A stretch of 64,000 nt of DNA from DASQDN01 sp963825845 (GTDB taxonomy: Bacteria > Acidobacteriota > Terriglobia > Bryobacterales > Bryobacteraceae): assembly GCA_963825845.1 (NCBI GenBank), contig CAWGVL010000020.1:1-64000 (forward strand), in the 5' to 3' direction. Below, in pieces: positions 17,814-27,064 of the stretch (position 1 is its first letter; each line of letters starts with the position of its first letter). Below the pieces are notes generated by a model. The model did no database searches and was not told the DNA's origin. It saw only the letters and a program-made list of their open reading frames with translations. Both the position numbers and the translations under genes were made by a program.

Positions 17814-18796
17814 GCGCCGGGCAGAGCACTGCGCCCGATCTGATTGCCACCGCGTTGCCGGCGCCGGCGATGCGGCTCCTCGAAAATCAGGCGGAGGCCT
17901 TCGTTCGCGCCGCCAAAGCTCCGTCTACCGTTCGGGCCTACAGGTCCGATTGGGACCATTTCACGGGTTGGTGCCGTCAACACACGTTGTGTCCCCTCCC
18001 AGCCAGCCCGGAAACCATCGCCCTGTATCTCACCGCCTTGGCTGCCACGCACCGGCCGGCAACGATGACCCGGCGGTTGACCGCAATCAGCAAAGCTCAT
18101 CAGATTACCGGACACCCATCACCCGCCACGATGCAGCAGCCGGCCGTAAGTGAAACGCTGAAAGGCATTCGCCGTACGCTGGGAACGGCGCAACAAACGA
18201 AAGTTCCGCTGCTGACCGCCGACGTCCGACGCATGGTCGAGGCTTTGCCCGACACGGTGGCTGGGCGCCGCGACCGAGCGCTGTTGCTCGTCGGTTTCGC
18301 GGGCGGCTTCCGCCGCTCCGAACTGGCCGCCCTTAATGTCGGAGATGTTTTGCCCATCGAGGATGGTCTTGTGATCAAGCTGCGGCGGTCGAAAACCGAT
18401 CCGGAAGGGAAGGGAAGAGACGTGGGCATCCCCTATGGATCCACGCCGTCGACCTGCCCGGTACGGGCGCTCACCGGATGGAAGGCCATAGCGGGCATCT
18501 CCGACGGAGCGTTGTTTCGCGGCGTCGACCGGCATGGACGAGTAGGCGCAGCCCGACTTCACAAAGATTCCGTAGGACTGGTCGTAAAACGCGCCGCCGA
18601 AGCGGCGGGCCTCGATCCGGATAAATATGCCGGCCATTCCTTGCGCGCCGGCCTCGCCACTCAGGCGTACCTGAATGGCGCCGGCGAACTCGCCATCATG
18701 CGTCAAACCGGACACCGATCGCTCGAGATGGTACGCCGCTACATTCGCGACGCATCCTTGTTCCGCGAAAATCCGGCGGCAAAACTGGGTCTTTGA
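17810..18796 (+). CDS. Tyrosine recombinase (site-specific integrase)
   Basis: A 328-residue recombinase with a SAM-like DNA-binding N-domain (APSTVRAYRSDWDHFTGWC, about 35-130) and a catalytic domain from about residue 125. Catalytic residues visible are the first arginine in GGFRRSELAAL, lysine in RRSKTDPEGKG, the H-x-x-R box HSLRAGLATQAYL, a later histidine in GHRSLEMVRRY and the tyrosine of that motif. Length and lack of an arm-binding domain fit an Xer-like dimer resolvase or a simple integrase rather than a lambda-type phage integrase. Next to rep and par it most likely resolves plasmid multimers. No flanking att repeats were found. Confidence 0.9.
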   Translation: MSAGQSTAPDLIATALPAPAMRLLENQAEAFVRAAKAPSTVRAYRSDWDHFTGWCRQHTLCPLPASPETIALYLTALAATHRPATMTRRLTAISKAHQITGHPSPATMQQPAVSETLKGIRRTLGTAQQTKVPLLTADVRRMVEALPDTVAGRRDRALLLVGFAGGFRRSELAALNVGDVLPIEDGLVIKLRRSKTDPEGKGRDVGIPYGSTPSTCPVRALTGWKAIAGISDGALFRGVDRHGRVGAARLHKDSVGLVVKRAAEAAGLDPDKYAGHSLRAGLATQAYLNGAGELAIMRQTGHRSLEMVRRYIRDASLFRENPAAKLGL

Positions 18797-18891
18797 AGCC
18801 ACGCAGATCAGCATTCCCGGCGTCTGTTGGGACGAACAATGCATGTCCGATCGTCTGCATTGCTACCATGTTGTGACGGGCGATTTGCCTA

Positions 18892-20457
18892 ATGGAAAAA
18901 CGCTCGGTATCCCCCCTCAAAGACCTGGCAGGCTCGATAACCCTAAGCGCAATTGCTCTGGTCCCCGCTTACAAGACCTACGCCACTACAGATATAGAGC
19001 GTCTAAATTATTACCGTTCAGCGCCGTATTCATTTTTCATGTTCGGCCTGACATTTGCTCTCATTCTGGCGCTCGGGTTGGTTTTCTTTTGTATTGCGCG
19101 GCTGGTTCGGAGGGTTTCTCCACGCGCGCAGCAGCTTGTTTTTGCAGTTTCGCCGCTATTATTGATCCCGGTAGCTCGGGACGTTGCCAACAATCCGAAA
19201 TTAACGACGATTGCAGTTGCAGTGCTGATCGCCGCTGCGGCTGCTATGGTGTACAGCGCCAAGGTCGGTCGTGCGATGGCATCGATTCTGCTCGCGTTTT
19301 CTTTACTCGTTCCTATTCAAATGGCGATGGCCGTCTGGAACATCCTAAGGCAGCCGCCCGCATCGAAGTTCCTCAACCGACCGAGGCGTGATGCGAAAGC
19401 GCCATCGAATCCTGCCAAAACCCGAGTGGTATGGATGATCTTCGACGAATGGGACGATGAACTGACGTTCGCGTTGCGGCCAAAGAACGTTGAAATGCCG
19501 GCGCTTGACCAGCTTCGGTCAGAGTCGATTTACGTTAGCGGCGCAGTCTCGGCTGCATCATACACACTCGAATCTATACCGTCAATGCTGCTTGGGCGGC
19601 GTTTGACGAAAGTCCGCCCCTCGGATCTCAAGACGCTCTATGCGAACTATGGCAAAAAGGACACTTCCGTGTGGGATGAACAGTCGACGGTCTTTACCGA
19701 CGCAAAGGCAGCGGGATTACGGACAGCGATAGTGGGCTGGTATCACCCGTACTGCCGTGTCTTGGACGACACCGTTGATGTTTGCGAATCCTATCTGCCG
19801 GTAGATGCGCGCGCATCGTTTCGTGACGAAGCTTTGATGCGCCACTTTGGCGTGTTCGGGTCCATTCGGAACACGATGGCCAATCGCCTGAGCCGTACGT
19901 CTGTCGGGAAGACGTTAGGCATCCAGCGGGCGCCTATGCACTACATCTTTCGGGAGGACCGAGAAGACATTTACCGCAAGATCAGCGCCAATGCGATGGC
20001 ACTAGCTTCTGATCCCAGGATAGAATTTGTTTTTATTCATTGGAACATTCCTCATTCACCCGGCATATACGACCGTACGAAGAACCATTTCGCATCAACC
20101 GACAACGCGAACTACTTCGATAACCTTGAACTCGTGGATGCGGCAATCGGCCAAGCACGTGAGGCGATGACCCGAGCCGGTCTATGGGATACCACGACAC
20201 TTATTGTCACCTCTGACCACCCGATGCGACCGGAGCTTTGGGAGTCGGCGACCGAATGGACACCGGAAGAAGCAAAACTAACTCACCAGCGGAGCAGCGC
20301 ATCGGTTCCGTTCTTCATCAAGATTGCCGGCCAGAAGGATGCGGTTATGATTCGTAACCCCTTCCAAGTTGTCCGTACACGGGAGCTCATATCGGCAATT
20401 CGCACTGGGAAGGTACGGACACATGCCGATGTGATTTCGTGGATGCTGCGCGAGTAG
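18892..20457 (+). CDS. Membrane sulfatase-like (alkaline phosphatase superfamily) enzyme
   Basis: A 521-residue protein with about four membrane helices in residues 15-150 and an extracytoplasmic hydrolase/transferase domain after that. The metal-binding pattern is present: MIFDEWDDEL at about 182, a nucleophile-type S/T in SAASYTLESIPSMLLGR at about 220, and TSDHPMRP near 440. This layout (helices plus sulfatase fold with Thr nucleophile) is that of LTA synthase and phosphoethanolamine/phosphoglycerol transferases, so it may decorate the polysaccharide with a phospho-group. True sulfatases have the Cys/Ser-x-Pro-x-Arg motif, which I do not see. It starts 95 bases after the recombinase gene. 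Confidence 0.75.
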   Translation: MEKRSVSPLKDLAGSITLSAIALVPAYKTYATTDIERLNYYRSAPYSFFMFGLTFALILALGLVFFCIARLVRRVSPRAQQLVFAVSPLLLIPVARDVANNPKLTTIAVAVLIAAAAAMVYSAKVGRAMASILLAFSLLVPIQMAMAVWNILRQPPASKFLNRPRRDAKAPSNPAKTRVVWMIFDEWDDELTFALRPKNVEMPALDQLRSESIYVSGAVSAASYTLESIPSMLLGRRLTKVRPSDLKTLYANYGKKDTSVWDEQSTVFTDAKAAGLRTAIVGWYHPYCRVLDDTVDVCESYLPVDARASFRDEALMRHFGVFGSIRNTMANRLSRTSVGKTLGIQRAPMHYIFREDREDIYRKISANAMALASDPRIEFVFIHWNIPHSPGIYDRTKNHFASTDNANYFDNLELVDAAIGQAREAMTRAGLWDTTTLIVTSDHPMRPELWESATEWTPEEAKLTHQRSSASVPFFIKIAGQKDAVMIRNPFQVVRTRELISAIRTGKVRTHADVISWMLRE

Positions 20458-20825
20458 GGAGTTCTCGGAAAGCTCGCAGCGAGGACGAGAGTCTCCTGGC
20501 GCAATCGCCATAGACTGTGTGTGTGGCGCCGCTTTTGGGAGGCCCAGTGGTGGACGTGCCTTCCTCACGTTTGGCAGGGACATGCTTCGGACGCTTACGA
20601 CGACTACTCTCAGTCACCGCCTCCGATTGCAGCCTCATTGGCTTTTTCTGCGCCAACGAGCGGTTCTCATCACTGGCCTAACATTATTTCGGCCGGCACA
20701 AATTCGAGATTCGCCCTTGCAGGCCTGAGGTCAAGCCGGATTCCCCGTACTCCTGACCCGTACCGTCGTTCGCTTGCCTGACGCTGGCCTCCGGCCGCCG
20801 ACAATCGGGGCGAAACTTGGTTTGT
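20458..20825. other. Intergenic gap without a recognisable gene
   Basis: These 368 bases have short open frames with no family pattern, and no repeats or strong promoter. They may include a decayed gene fragment, but I see no homology to support that. Confidence 0.4.
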
Positions 20826-21341
20826 ATGCGAAGACTTCGATATGTGGTTGCGGCAAGTCTCGATGGATACATCGCGGGACTGAAAGGTGAATACGACTGG
20901 ATCATCAGCGACCCTGAAATCGACTTCGCCGCGCTCTTCGGTCAATTTGATACGGCAGTGCTGGGACGTAACAGCCTGCAAAGCATGGAAGACATGGGGG
21001 AGGCTCTTCCGGCGCACCTGAAAGTCTTCGTATTTTCTCAGACACTACAGCAGCGCGATCACCCGCGTGTCACGATCGTGGCGGAAAACGCAGCAGATAC
21101 GGTAGCGGCCCTCAAAGCGCAGCCCGGCCGTGACATCATGCTGTTCGGCGGGGGCTTGCTATTCCGTACTCTAGCGGAAGCGGGCCTTGTAGATACGGTG
21201 GAAGTTGCGGTTATACCGATCCTGCTAGGGCAGGGGATTCCTTTACTGCCGAGTCCGGCTAAAACAATTAAGCTGACGCTCAAGAATCACCGGGTCTATA
21301 AGACGGGTATCGTGTCCCTGGAGTATGCGGTCAACGAGTGA
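20826..21341 (+). CDS. Dihydrofolate reductase-family / RibD C-terminal domain protein
   Basis: A 171-residue single-domain protein of the DHFR/RibD-C superfamily. It begins RRLRYVVAASLDGYIAGLKGEYDWI, the usual substrate-loop pattern, followed by VLGRNSLQSM and the NADPH-binding glycine run IMLFGGGLLFRTLAEAGLVDTVEV. Such stand-alone proteins are NADPH-dependent reductases of unclear substrate, often annotated as dihydrofolate reductase-like. The ATG at 20826 is preferred to a TTG nine bases earlier. Its 3' end overlaps the convergent heparinase gene by 11 bases. It has no evident role in polysaccharide synthesis. Confidence 0.85.
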   Translation: MRRLRYVVAASLDGYIAGLKGEYDWIISDPEIDFAALFGQFDTAVLGRNSLQSMEDMGEALPAHLKVFVFSQTLQQRDHPRVTIVAENAADTVAALKAQPGRDIMLFGGGLLFRTLAEAGLVDTVEVAVIPILLGQGIPLLPSPAKTIKLTLKNHRVYKTGIVSLEYAVNE

Positions 21342-23268
21342 TGAAAGGTACGGACATCTCGCCGGCCATCTCGGTACCATCCAGCAGCCTTACCCGCCAA
21401 CCTTCCCTCGTCTCTACATGCACGGCTACCGGCGCCGCATCGAAGCGGAGAGCTGCGCCAAAAACTACACTGCCGGAGCCGCGACGAGTAAGGACGATCA
21501 GCGGCGAAGACTCCTTGCTTCCGGGAGCGGACGACCGCCAACCATAATCTCCACCTGCGGACATCTCTGCGGGCTCCGGACCGGCGAGACAAAGAAACAC
21601 CCCAGTTGCCAAATCAAAGCAGTGCGGCGAAATCCGTGCCAGAATTTGCGCCGGATGCCAGAACTGCTCAGCTGCCAGTTCGCGGTCTTCGGCCTCCACC
21701 ACATCGAGGATACATAAGGTGTGTCTATCCAGAAACTCAACTACTCGCCTATGTCGGATACCCGAGTACCTGCATATAGCATCGATCCGTCCCGTCTCAG
21801 ACCACTCGATGACTTCGGTTTCCGGCTGGTCCGCCCACCGGAACGCATTCACCGGATTTGCCTGATCGCGGCCTTGTACTCGCACCGTATTGTGCGCCGC
21901 GGTTCCGCGAAATCGATTCCTCCACACCGGACTGGAGATGTAAGTGTAAGTTCCGGGATCGATCAATACGTCGTGGCTATCATGGCGTACCGTCACGCTG
22001 AGCGTATCCGAGTGGCTGTGGCCAGAGCCCCAGACGCCGAACGGACCAGCATCGACGATCGCCTGAGTTTTTCCTCGATGGAGGATAGCGACCCCTGCGT
22101 CTGGAAAAAACACCGAGGCAGGGTGGGCCCGCTCAGGAGAGGCGGGCAAGGTCAGGACGTTTGTTCCCAGCCACCACAACGCGATTTCATAGAGATCTTC
22201 CGGATGCGTCAACCATTCGGGCCGGCCCAGCAAGGCTGAGCACAGCGCCACGGTCGCGCGGCCAAACTGGTCACGACGGCCATAAGGATGAAACAGGCGT
22301 CCGCCGTCGTCATCGCCGAGAAACACCATCTGCCGTTCCGGACCGAGCAGAGCGATCAAATACTCTGCCATCCGGGCCAACTTTGCCCGATAGCGCTGAC
22401 CTGTCTCTTCGAGAACCGCATGGAGGGCGAAGAGATCGACGGCGTAAACGTGGTAGTACGAGGATTGCTCGAAGTGGCTGCCATCATCACGCACCTGGCG
22501 GTCCATCTCTTCGGAAACGATGCCGGCTGCCTTTCTTCGCCACTGCGTGCTCGGCGGCAGATCAGGAAAGGCGACCGCGATCGCATGCAGCGCCACGGCC
22601 TCGCCTAGCAGGTGCGTATTGGGCGAGAAGTATATCGAAAGGTTGGCATCCAGGTGCAGCCCATGATGATAAATGGCTGTCAGGAATCGTTGACGGAACT
22701 CCGGTGAGAACGCCTTGCCCGCGAAGTGATACACATGAATCCAGGACAGCGCACGGAAAGCCACTTCCAGCGCGCTAGTCCAATTCATGCCGCACTGAAA
22801 CGGATTAGCCTGCAGCCAGTGCTCCAATTGCCATAGGATTTCGTTCAGAAAATCTTCACGACGGGTCAGCAGCCATGCCTGCGCCAGCACTACGAGGTGC
22901 TGATGCCGGTTCAACTCCCAGATGATCTTGTGGTCGCCCACGTCCGCGAACTCGAGATATTTCACCCGCCTGAAATATGGAGCCGGATTACTGACCCCAT
23001 GAACGTAATCGCGGCTCCAATCGATCTCCGGGCCGGTTTCGATATTGATGCCCAGCACCGGAAACCGGTGAGCGAGGAAGCCTTCGGCAAGCGCCTCGAT
23101 CTGCTGTGCCAGCGGGCTGCCGGCTGCCGCGGCGCGGATAGCCGCGGGGTCTGGCAGCTTCGAGACACATAGAGGCGCCTCGATGTTCAAGCGGGGCGGA
23201 AAAGCGTACAGCAGGAGGTTAGCTGCTTCCTGACGCAGCCGGAACGCGATCTCTCGGGGACTTCGCAT
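21331..23268 (-). CDS. Heparinase II/III-family polysaccharide lyase
   Basis: A 645-residue protein with the two-part architecture of heparinase II/III-type lyases: an alpha-toroid half (about 50-350, with NWTSALEVAFRALSWIHVYHFAGK, SIYFSPNTHLLGEAVALHAIA, HFEQSSYYHVYAVDLFALHAVL) and a beta-sandwich half (about 370-640, with GVWGSGHSHSDTLSVTVRH, LIDPGTYTYISSP and FRGTAAHNTVRV). The likely catalytic Tyr/His are in the SSYYH and HSHSD segments. Family members cleave uronate-containing polymers. No signal peptide is evident, so it might act on lipid-linked intermediates or be exported otherwise. Genes like this recur in acidobacterial and proteobacterial exopolysaccharide loci. It diverges from asnB across 73 bases. 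Confidence 0.9.
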   Translation of the reverse strand: MRSPREIAFRLRQEAANLLLYAFPPRLNIEAPLCVSKLPDPAAIRAAAAGSPLAQQIEALAEGFLAHRFPVLGINIETGPEIDWSRDYVHGVSNPAPYFRRVKYLEFADVGDHKIIWELNRHQHLVVLAQAWLLTRREDFLNEILWQLEHWLQANPFQCGMNWTSALEVAFRALSWIHVYHFAGKAFSPEFRQRFLTAIYHHGLHLDANLSIYFSPNTHLLGEAVALHAIAVAFPDLPPSTQWRRKAAGIVSEEMDRQVRDDGSHFEQSSYYHVYAVDLFALHAVLEETGQRYRAKLARMAEYLIALLGPERQMVFLGDDDGGRLFHPYGRRDQFGRATVALCSALLGRPEWLTHPEDLYEIALWWLGTNVLTLPASPERAHPASVFFPDAGVAILHRGKTQAIVDAGPFGVWGSGHSHSDTLSVTVRHDSHDVLIDPGTYTYISSPVWRNRFRGTAAHNTVRVQGRDQANPVNAFRWADQPETEVIEWSETGRIDAICRYSGIRHRRVVEFLDRHTLCILDVVEAEDRELAAEQFWHPAQILARISPHCFDLATGVFLCLAGPEPAEMSAGGDYGWRSSAPGSKESSPLIVLTRRGSGSVVFGAALRFDAAPVAVHVETREGWRVRLLDGTEMAGEMSVPFITR

Positions 23269-23341
23269 GTCTTTGACAGGGCAGTGATCTTCCCCTTATA
23301 CCGCGGGGAATAGCTCGCTCCGCTGCTACGATGTAACTTCG

Positions 23342-25300
23342 ATGTGTGGTATCGCCGGATTTCTCGATCGTGCTTCAGAAATGAATGCTGAAGCCTTACA
23401 GACAGTGAATCGCTGCATGACCGACGCTATTGCGCACCGCGGTCCCGACGACGAAGGGATTTGGGTCGACCCGGCGGCAGGCATTGCGCTCGGACACAGA
23501 CGGCTCTCGATTCTTGATCTTTCGCCCGAAGGGCATCAGCCGATGCACAGCGTGAGTGGCGCGTTCGTCATCGTGTTCAACGGAGAGATCTACAATTTCC
23601 GGGAAATTCGTGGGGAACTCGAATCCCATGGTCATCGCTTCCGAGGGCATTCCGACACCGAGATCATGCTGGCGGCCTTCGAGGAGTGGGGTGTACGAGG
23701 CGCAGTGGATAAATTCAACGGCATGTTCAGCTTTGCCGTATGGGACCGACACAACCGGACGTTGTATTTTTGCCGTGACCGGCTCGGTAAAAAGCCGCTG
23801 TATTACGGATGGGCTGGTAAAGTCCTGTTGTTCGCTTCCGAACCGAAGGCGCTGCATGCGCACCCGGCATTCGAGGGCGAAATTGACCGGAATGCGCTAG
23901 CGCTGTATATGCGGCACGGCTATATTCCTGCACCGTATTCGATTTATAAAGGAATTTATAAATTGCCGGCCGGTGGGATTCTCGCCATCCGTTCCACAGA
24001 CGTCGGCAGCAACGCCGAACCGGAACAGTACTGGTCCGCTCTCGATGCGGCGCGTAGGTCGCTAGCTCACCCTGCGCTTTCCGGCGAGGAGGAGGCGCTG
24101 CGCGAGCTTGAAGTGTTGTTGCGGGATGCTGTTGGCATTCGCATGGTTTCGGATGTGCCGCTCGGCGCTTTTCTTTCGGGTGGAATCGACTCGTCTATCG
24201 TCGTGGCGCTGATGCAGTCGATCAGTTCCAATCCGGTGAAGACGTTCTCGATCGGCTTTCATGAAGAGACGCATGACGAAGCGCAGCATGCACGCGCTGT
24301 CGCTAAGCATCTGGGAACGGATCACACAGAGCTGTATGTGACTCCTTCGCAGGCTCGTGACGTAATTCCGAGCTTGCCGGTCATGTACGACGAGCCGTTT
24401 GCCGATTCTTCGCAGATTCCGACCTTTCTCGTCTCGCAGTTAGCGCGGCGCTTCGTGACCGTCGCCCTCTCCGGCGATGGCGGAGACGAGCTCTTCGGCG
24501 GATATTCGACATATCATCAATGCGCGAAGTACTTTGCTCGAAACCGGCGGTGGCCGGCGCCATTGCGTCGGGCGGCGGCGGCTTGCATGACGGGAATGCC
24601 CGACAATCTGCTGCGCGCCGTCTTCGCATCCGCGGGGGTAAAGGGCGGGAAGCTGCGGTTGCAACGAATGGCCTCCATCCTGGGCCATGAATCGACCGGG
24701 CTTGCCTACAGGGCGATGATGTCGATTTGGGAGTTTCCTGAACAACTGGCCCGCGGGGCATCCGAACCGGCCACTACTTTCGTGGATCCCAGGTATATCG
24801 ATACGGTAGATGGAGAGGTACCGGCTATGATGCTCCTGGATGCAGCGACATATTTGCCGGACGACATCCTGGTAAAAGTGGACCGCGCGAGCATGGCGGT
24901 GAGTCTCGAAGCTCGCTGCCCGCTGCTCGATTACAGAGTATTCGAGTTCGCCTGGCGTTTGCCGATGGTTCTAAAGCGTCGGAATGGCTCCGGCAAATGG
25001 ATTCTGAAGCAACTGGCGTATCGTTTGGTTCCGCGCGAATTGCTCGACAGGCCCAAGGCAGGATTCGCCGTTCCAATACAGGACTGGCTGCGTGGACCGC
25101 TCCGCGACTGGGCGGGTGACCTGTTGGATCCTAGAATGCTGCGGCAAGACGGCTGGCTGAACCCGGAGCCGGTGCAGGCGGCGTGGAATCAGCATGCAAG
25201 TGGGGCGGGCGACATGAGCGCGCGGCTTTGGACCGTACTCATGTTCCAAGCTTGGCTGCGCAGCGAGCGAAAGCCTGCGTTGCCAGCTCGGATGACATAA
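23342..25300 (+). CDS. asnB: Asparagine synthetase-like glutamine amidotransferase
   Basis: A 652-residue, two-domain enzyme: a class II glutaminase (residues 1-215) with the Cys2 nucleophile in MCGIAGF and the RLSILDLSPEGHQPM and FNGEIYNF motifs, then an ATP-pyrophosphatase synthetase domain with the P-loop FLSGGIDSSIVVAL (about 285) and GDGGDELFGGY. AsnB-like genes in polysaccharide clusters are often thought to amidate uronic acids or make asparagine for decoration; here the two nucleotide-sugar dehydrogenases would supply uronates. A -10-like TACGAT (23327-23332) is 9 nt before the ATG. FkbM follows after 22 bases in the same direction. Confidence 0.92.
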   Translation: MCGIAGFLDRASEMNAEALQTVNRCMTDAIAHRGPDDEGIWVDPAAGIALGHRRLSILDLSPEGHQPMHSVSGAFVIVFNGEIYNFREIRGELESHGHRFRGHSDTEIMLAAFEEWGVRGAVDKFNGMFSFAVWDRHNRTLYFCRDRLGKKPLYYGWAGKVLLFASEPKALHAHPAFEGEIDRNALALYMRHGYIPAPYSIYKGIYKLPAGGILAIRSTDVGSNAEPEQYWSALDAARRSLAHPALSGEEEALRELEVLLRDAVGIRMVSDVPLGAFLSGGIDSSIVVALMQSISSNPVKTFSIGFHEETHDEAQHARAVAKHLGTDHTELYVTPSQARDVIPSLPVMYDEPFADSSQIPTFLVSQLARRFVTVALSGDGGDELFGGYSTYHQCAKYFARNRRWPAPLRRAAAACMTGMPDNLLRAVFASAGVKGGKLRLQRMASILGHESTGLAYRAMMSIWEFPEQLARGASEPATTFVDPRYIDTVDGEVPAMMLLDAATYLPDDILVKVDRASMAVSLEARCPLLDYRVFEFAWRLPMVLKRRNGSGKWILKQLAYRLVPRELLDRPKAGFAVPIQDWLRGPLRDWAGDLLDPRMLRQDGWLNPEPVQAAWNQHASGAGDMSARLWTVLMFQAWLRSERKPALPARMT

Positions 25301-25322
25301 TTGGGAAAAAATCGGAGGCCGA

Positions 25323-26162
25323 TTGAGTTTCGTTCGCAATCTTGCTATTTCCTGTGCACGCGCGCTGCCGGGGAATTTTAAACGGTGGCTGCATAACCAG
25401 AGTGCGCTCGATGTCATGCTCCGCAAAGTGTATGGCGGCATGGTTTCCGGAGGCGGGGCCGTCGTAATCCCGCAGGGACCACTCGCTGGGTTGAAGCTCA
25501 TACCCGGGCCGCACATTTCACACAAGCATCTGGCCGGCACGTATGAGGAAGATACGCTCGCTGCGGTCGACCGCTTCGTGCCGCAGGGCTCCGTGTGCTA
25601 CGACTTCGGAGCCAGTATCGGCTATCTATCTCTGCTGATGGCTCGCAAAGCGAGCGCGGTCTATTCGTTCGAGCCGGCTCCGCATGCGCTGGCCGAAATC
25701 CGGCGGCAGTCTGAGGCGAATGGTCTTATCAACATTCATCCGGTACAACAAGTCGTGTCGGGCAATGTTCGCGACGTGGAGTTCGCGCTTACCGACAATG
25801 CTTATGGAAGCCGGATTATCGCGGGACAACCTGTGCCGGCAAATCGTCCGAAATTGAAGTTCCGCACGACTACGCTTGACGCGCTGGTGGGCAGTTATCC
25901 GCCGCCGGACTTCATCAAGATGGACGTGGAAGGCGAAGAGTTATCGGTGCTCCAGGGCGGGGAAGAAGTGATTCGGGCCAACCGGCCCATCTTCTGCATC
26001 GAACTGCATTCGACACAATTGGCGAAGGACTGTATCGAGTTCTTGCGGTCGCACGGGTATCGCGTGACGGAACTCGACGGCAGTCCGATACGGGAGCACG
26101 AAGCGGTGCGTCCAGGGGATCTGCAAGTGATGGCGTTTCCGTCTGAGCGCTGGCCGAGCTGA
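25323..26162 (+). CDS. FkbM-family methyltransferase
   Basis: A 279-residue SAM-dependent methyltransferase. SAM-binding motif I is VCYDFGASIGYLSLLMA (about residue 90), followed by SFEPAPHAL, and the FkbM signature is DFIKMDVEGEELSVLQGGEEVI. The start is TTG at 25323, chosen because GGAGG sits 4 bases upstream (25314-25318); no earlier in-frame start exists after the asnB stop. The likely product is an O-methylated sugar or lipid-linked intermediate. It is in the same operon as asnB. Substrate is unknown. Confidence 0.88.
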   Translation: MSFVRNLAISCARALPGNFKRWLHNQSALDVMLRKVYGGMVSGGGAVVIPQGPLAGLKLIPGPHISHKHLAGTYEEDTLAAVDRFVPQGSVCYDFGASIGYLSLLMARKASAVYSFEPAPHALAEIRRQSEANGLINIHPVQQVVSGNVRDVEFALTDNAYGSRIIAGQPVPANRPKLKFRTTTLDALVGSYPPPDFIKMDVEGEELSVLQGGEEVIRANRPIFCIELHSTQLAKDCIEFLRSHGYRVTELDGSPIREHEAVRPGDLQVMAFPSERWPS

Positions 26163-26208
26163 GAATATCGGCCCGACGCCCGGTTGTTGCTCGTGAGGTC
26201 GGCGGCGG

Positions 26209-27045
26209 TTACTTGATACGCATGAAGACGAACTCGTTGCAGCCCAGACCGATACGGCCGCACCGTATTTTCGTCAGCGTAAAACCGCGCTCCTTGTAGA
26301 AATCGAAGATCTCATCTGGAGTCGAGACCTGGTAGGGATATCCGCCGACCCAGTCCAACAAGTCGTGCCAATAGTTCATGCCGCGACGGCTGTTATAGCT
26401 TGTCCATTCTTTGAACCGCTCGCTTGGCTTGCCTTTCAGAACGCCGCGCAGAATTCCTTTTAACTCATCCGGAGCGCTGACGAGCACTGCAAATGGAGCC
26501 CGCAAGAAGCCGGGCAGCTTATTGTACGTCTTCTTGATCCAAAGCCAACGCTGCGCCTGTGTTCCGGTATCGTTATACAGCGCGATAAAGAGCTTTCCGC
26601 CTGGGGCTACTGCCTGCCATGCATTATCGAGGCCCTTCCACATGTTTCCGGTGTGGTGAAGCACGCCCCACGAATACACGATGTCGAACTTGCCGAGAGA
26701 TAAAACGTAATCGGGATCCAATGCGGATCCTTCCTCGATCGTCCAACCCGAATCATTGGGGAAGTAGCGGCGTTTGAGTTCGAGACCGCAGCCGACCGAA
26801 TGGGGGTCGAAATCAAAAGAATGCACAGTTGCGCCCAACCGTCGCGCCGCGAGACTGAACAGACCGCTGCCGGATCCGATATCGAGAAAAGTTTTGTTTT
26901 TCAGATTCGTAACCTCGAGCATCCTGCGGAGGGACTCTTCGGCCTCGGCGATCCGTCTATCATCCAGCGTCGAAAGAAAACGGCGCCAGTTTTTGCCAAA
27001 TTCAAATCGCTCACCGCGTTCAATCTCAACAGCATGGGACGACAT
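26209..27045 (-). CDS. Class I SAM-dependent methyltransferase
   Basis: A 278-residue enzyme. The SAM-binding site is KTFLDIGSGSGLFSLAARRLGATVHSF split over residues 52-78, followed by FDIVYSWGVLHHTGNMWKGLDN (motif II/III region) and GGKLFIALYND. The length and HHTGNM segment fit small-molecule methyltransferases in polysaccharide loci. A -10-like TAAAAT (27052-27057) only 6 nt from the ATG suggests a leaderless transcript. It lies 19 bases from the dehydrogenase upstream on the same strand, but its own promoter would separate them. The substrate is not deducible. Confidence 0.85.
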   Translation of the reverse strand: MSSHAVEIERGERFEFGKNWRRFLSTLDDRRIAEAEESLRRMLEVTNLKNKTFLDIGSGSGLFSLAARRLGATVHSFDFDPHSVGCGLELKRRYFPNDSGWTIEEGSALDPDYVLSLGKFDIVYSWGVLHHTGNMWKGLDNAWQAVAPGGKLFIALYNDTGTQAQRWLWIKKTYNKLPGFLRAPFAVLVSAPDELKGILRGVLKGKPSERFKEWTSYNSRRGMNYWHDLLDWVGGYPYQVSTPDEIFDFYKERGFTLTKIRCGRIGLGCNEFVFMRIK

Positions 27046-27051
27046 TGTTGT

Positions 27052-27057
27052 ATTTTA
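27052..27057 (-). promoter_or_regulatory. -10 element (TAAAAT) 6 nt before the start codon
   Basis: Placed so that the transcript of the 278-residue methyltransferase would begin at its ATG (27045). No clear -35 is visible. Confidence 0.35.
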
Positions 27058-27064
27058 CCGTCGG

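Noticed and set aside
20521..20781. 86-residue open frame in the gap after the sulfatase-like gene
   Set aside because: Compositionally odd, no start signal and no recognisable domain.
21735..21767. ACTC at 21735 and 21743 with GAGT at 21764, considered as another partition site
   Set aside because: Only two boxes are in phase, they lie inside the heparinase coding region, and chance is a fair explanation.
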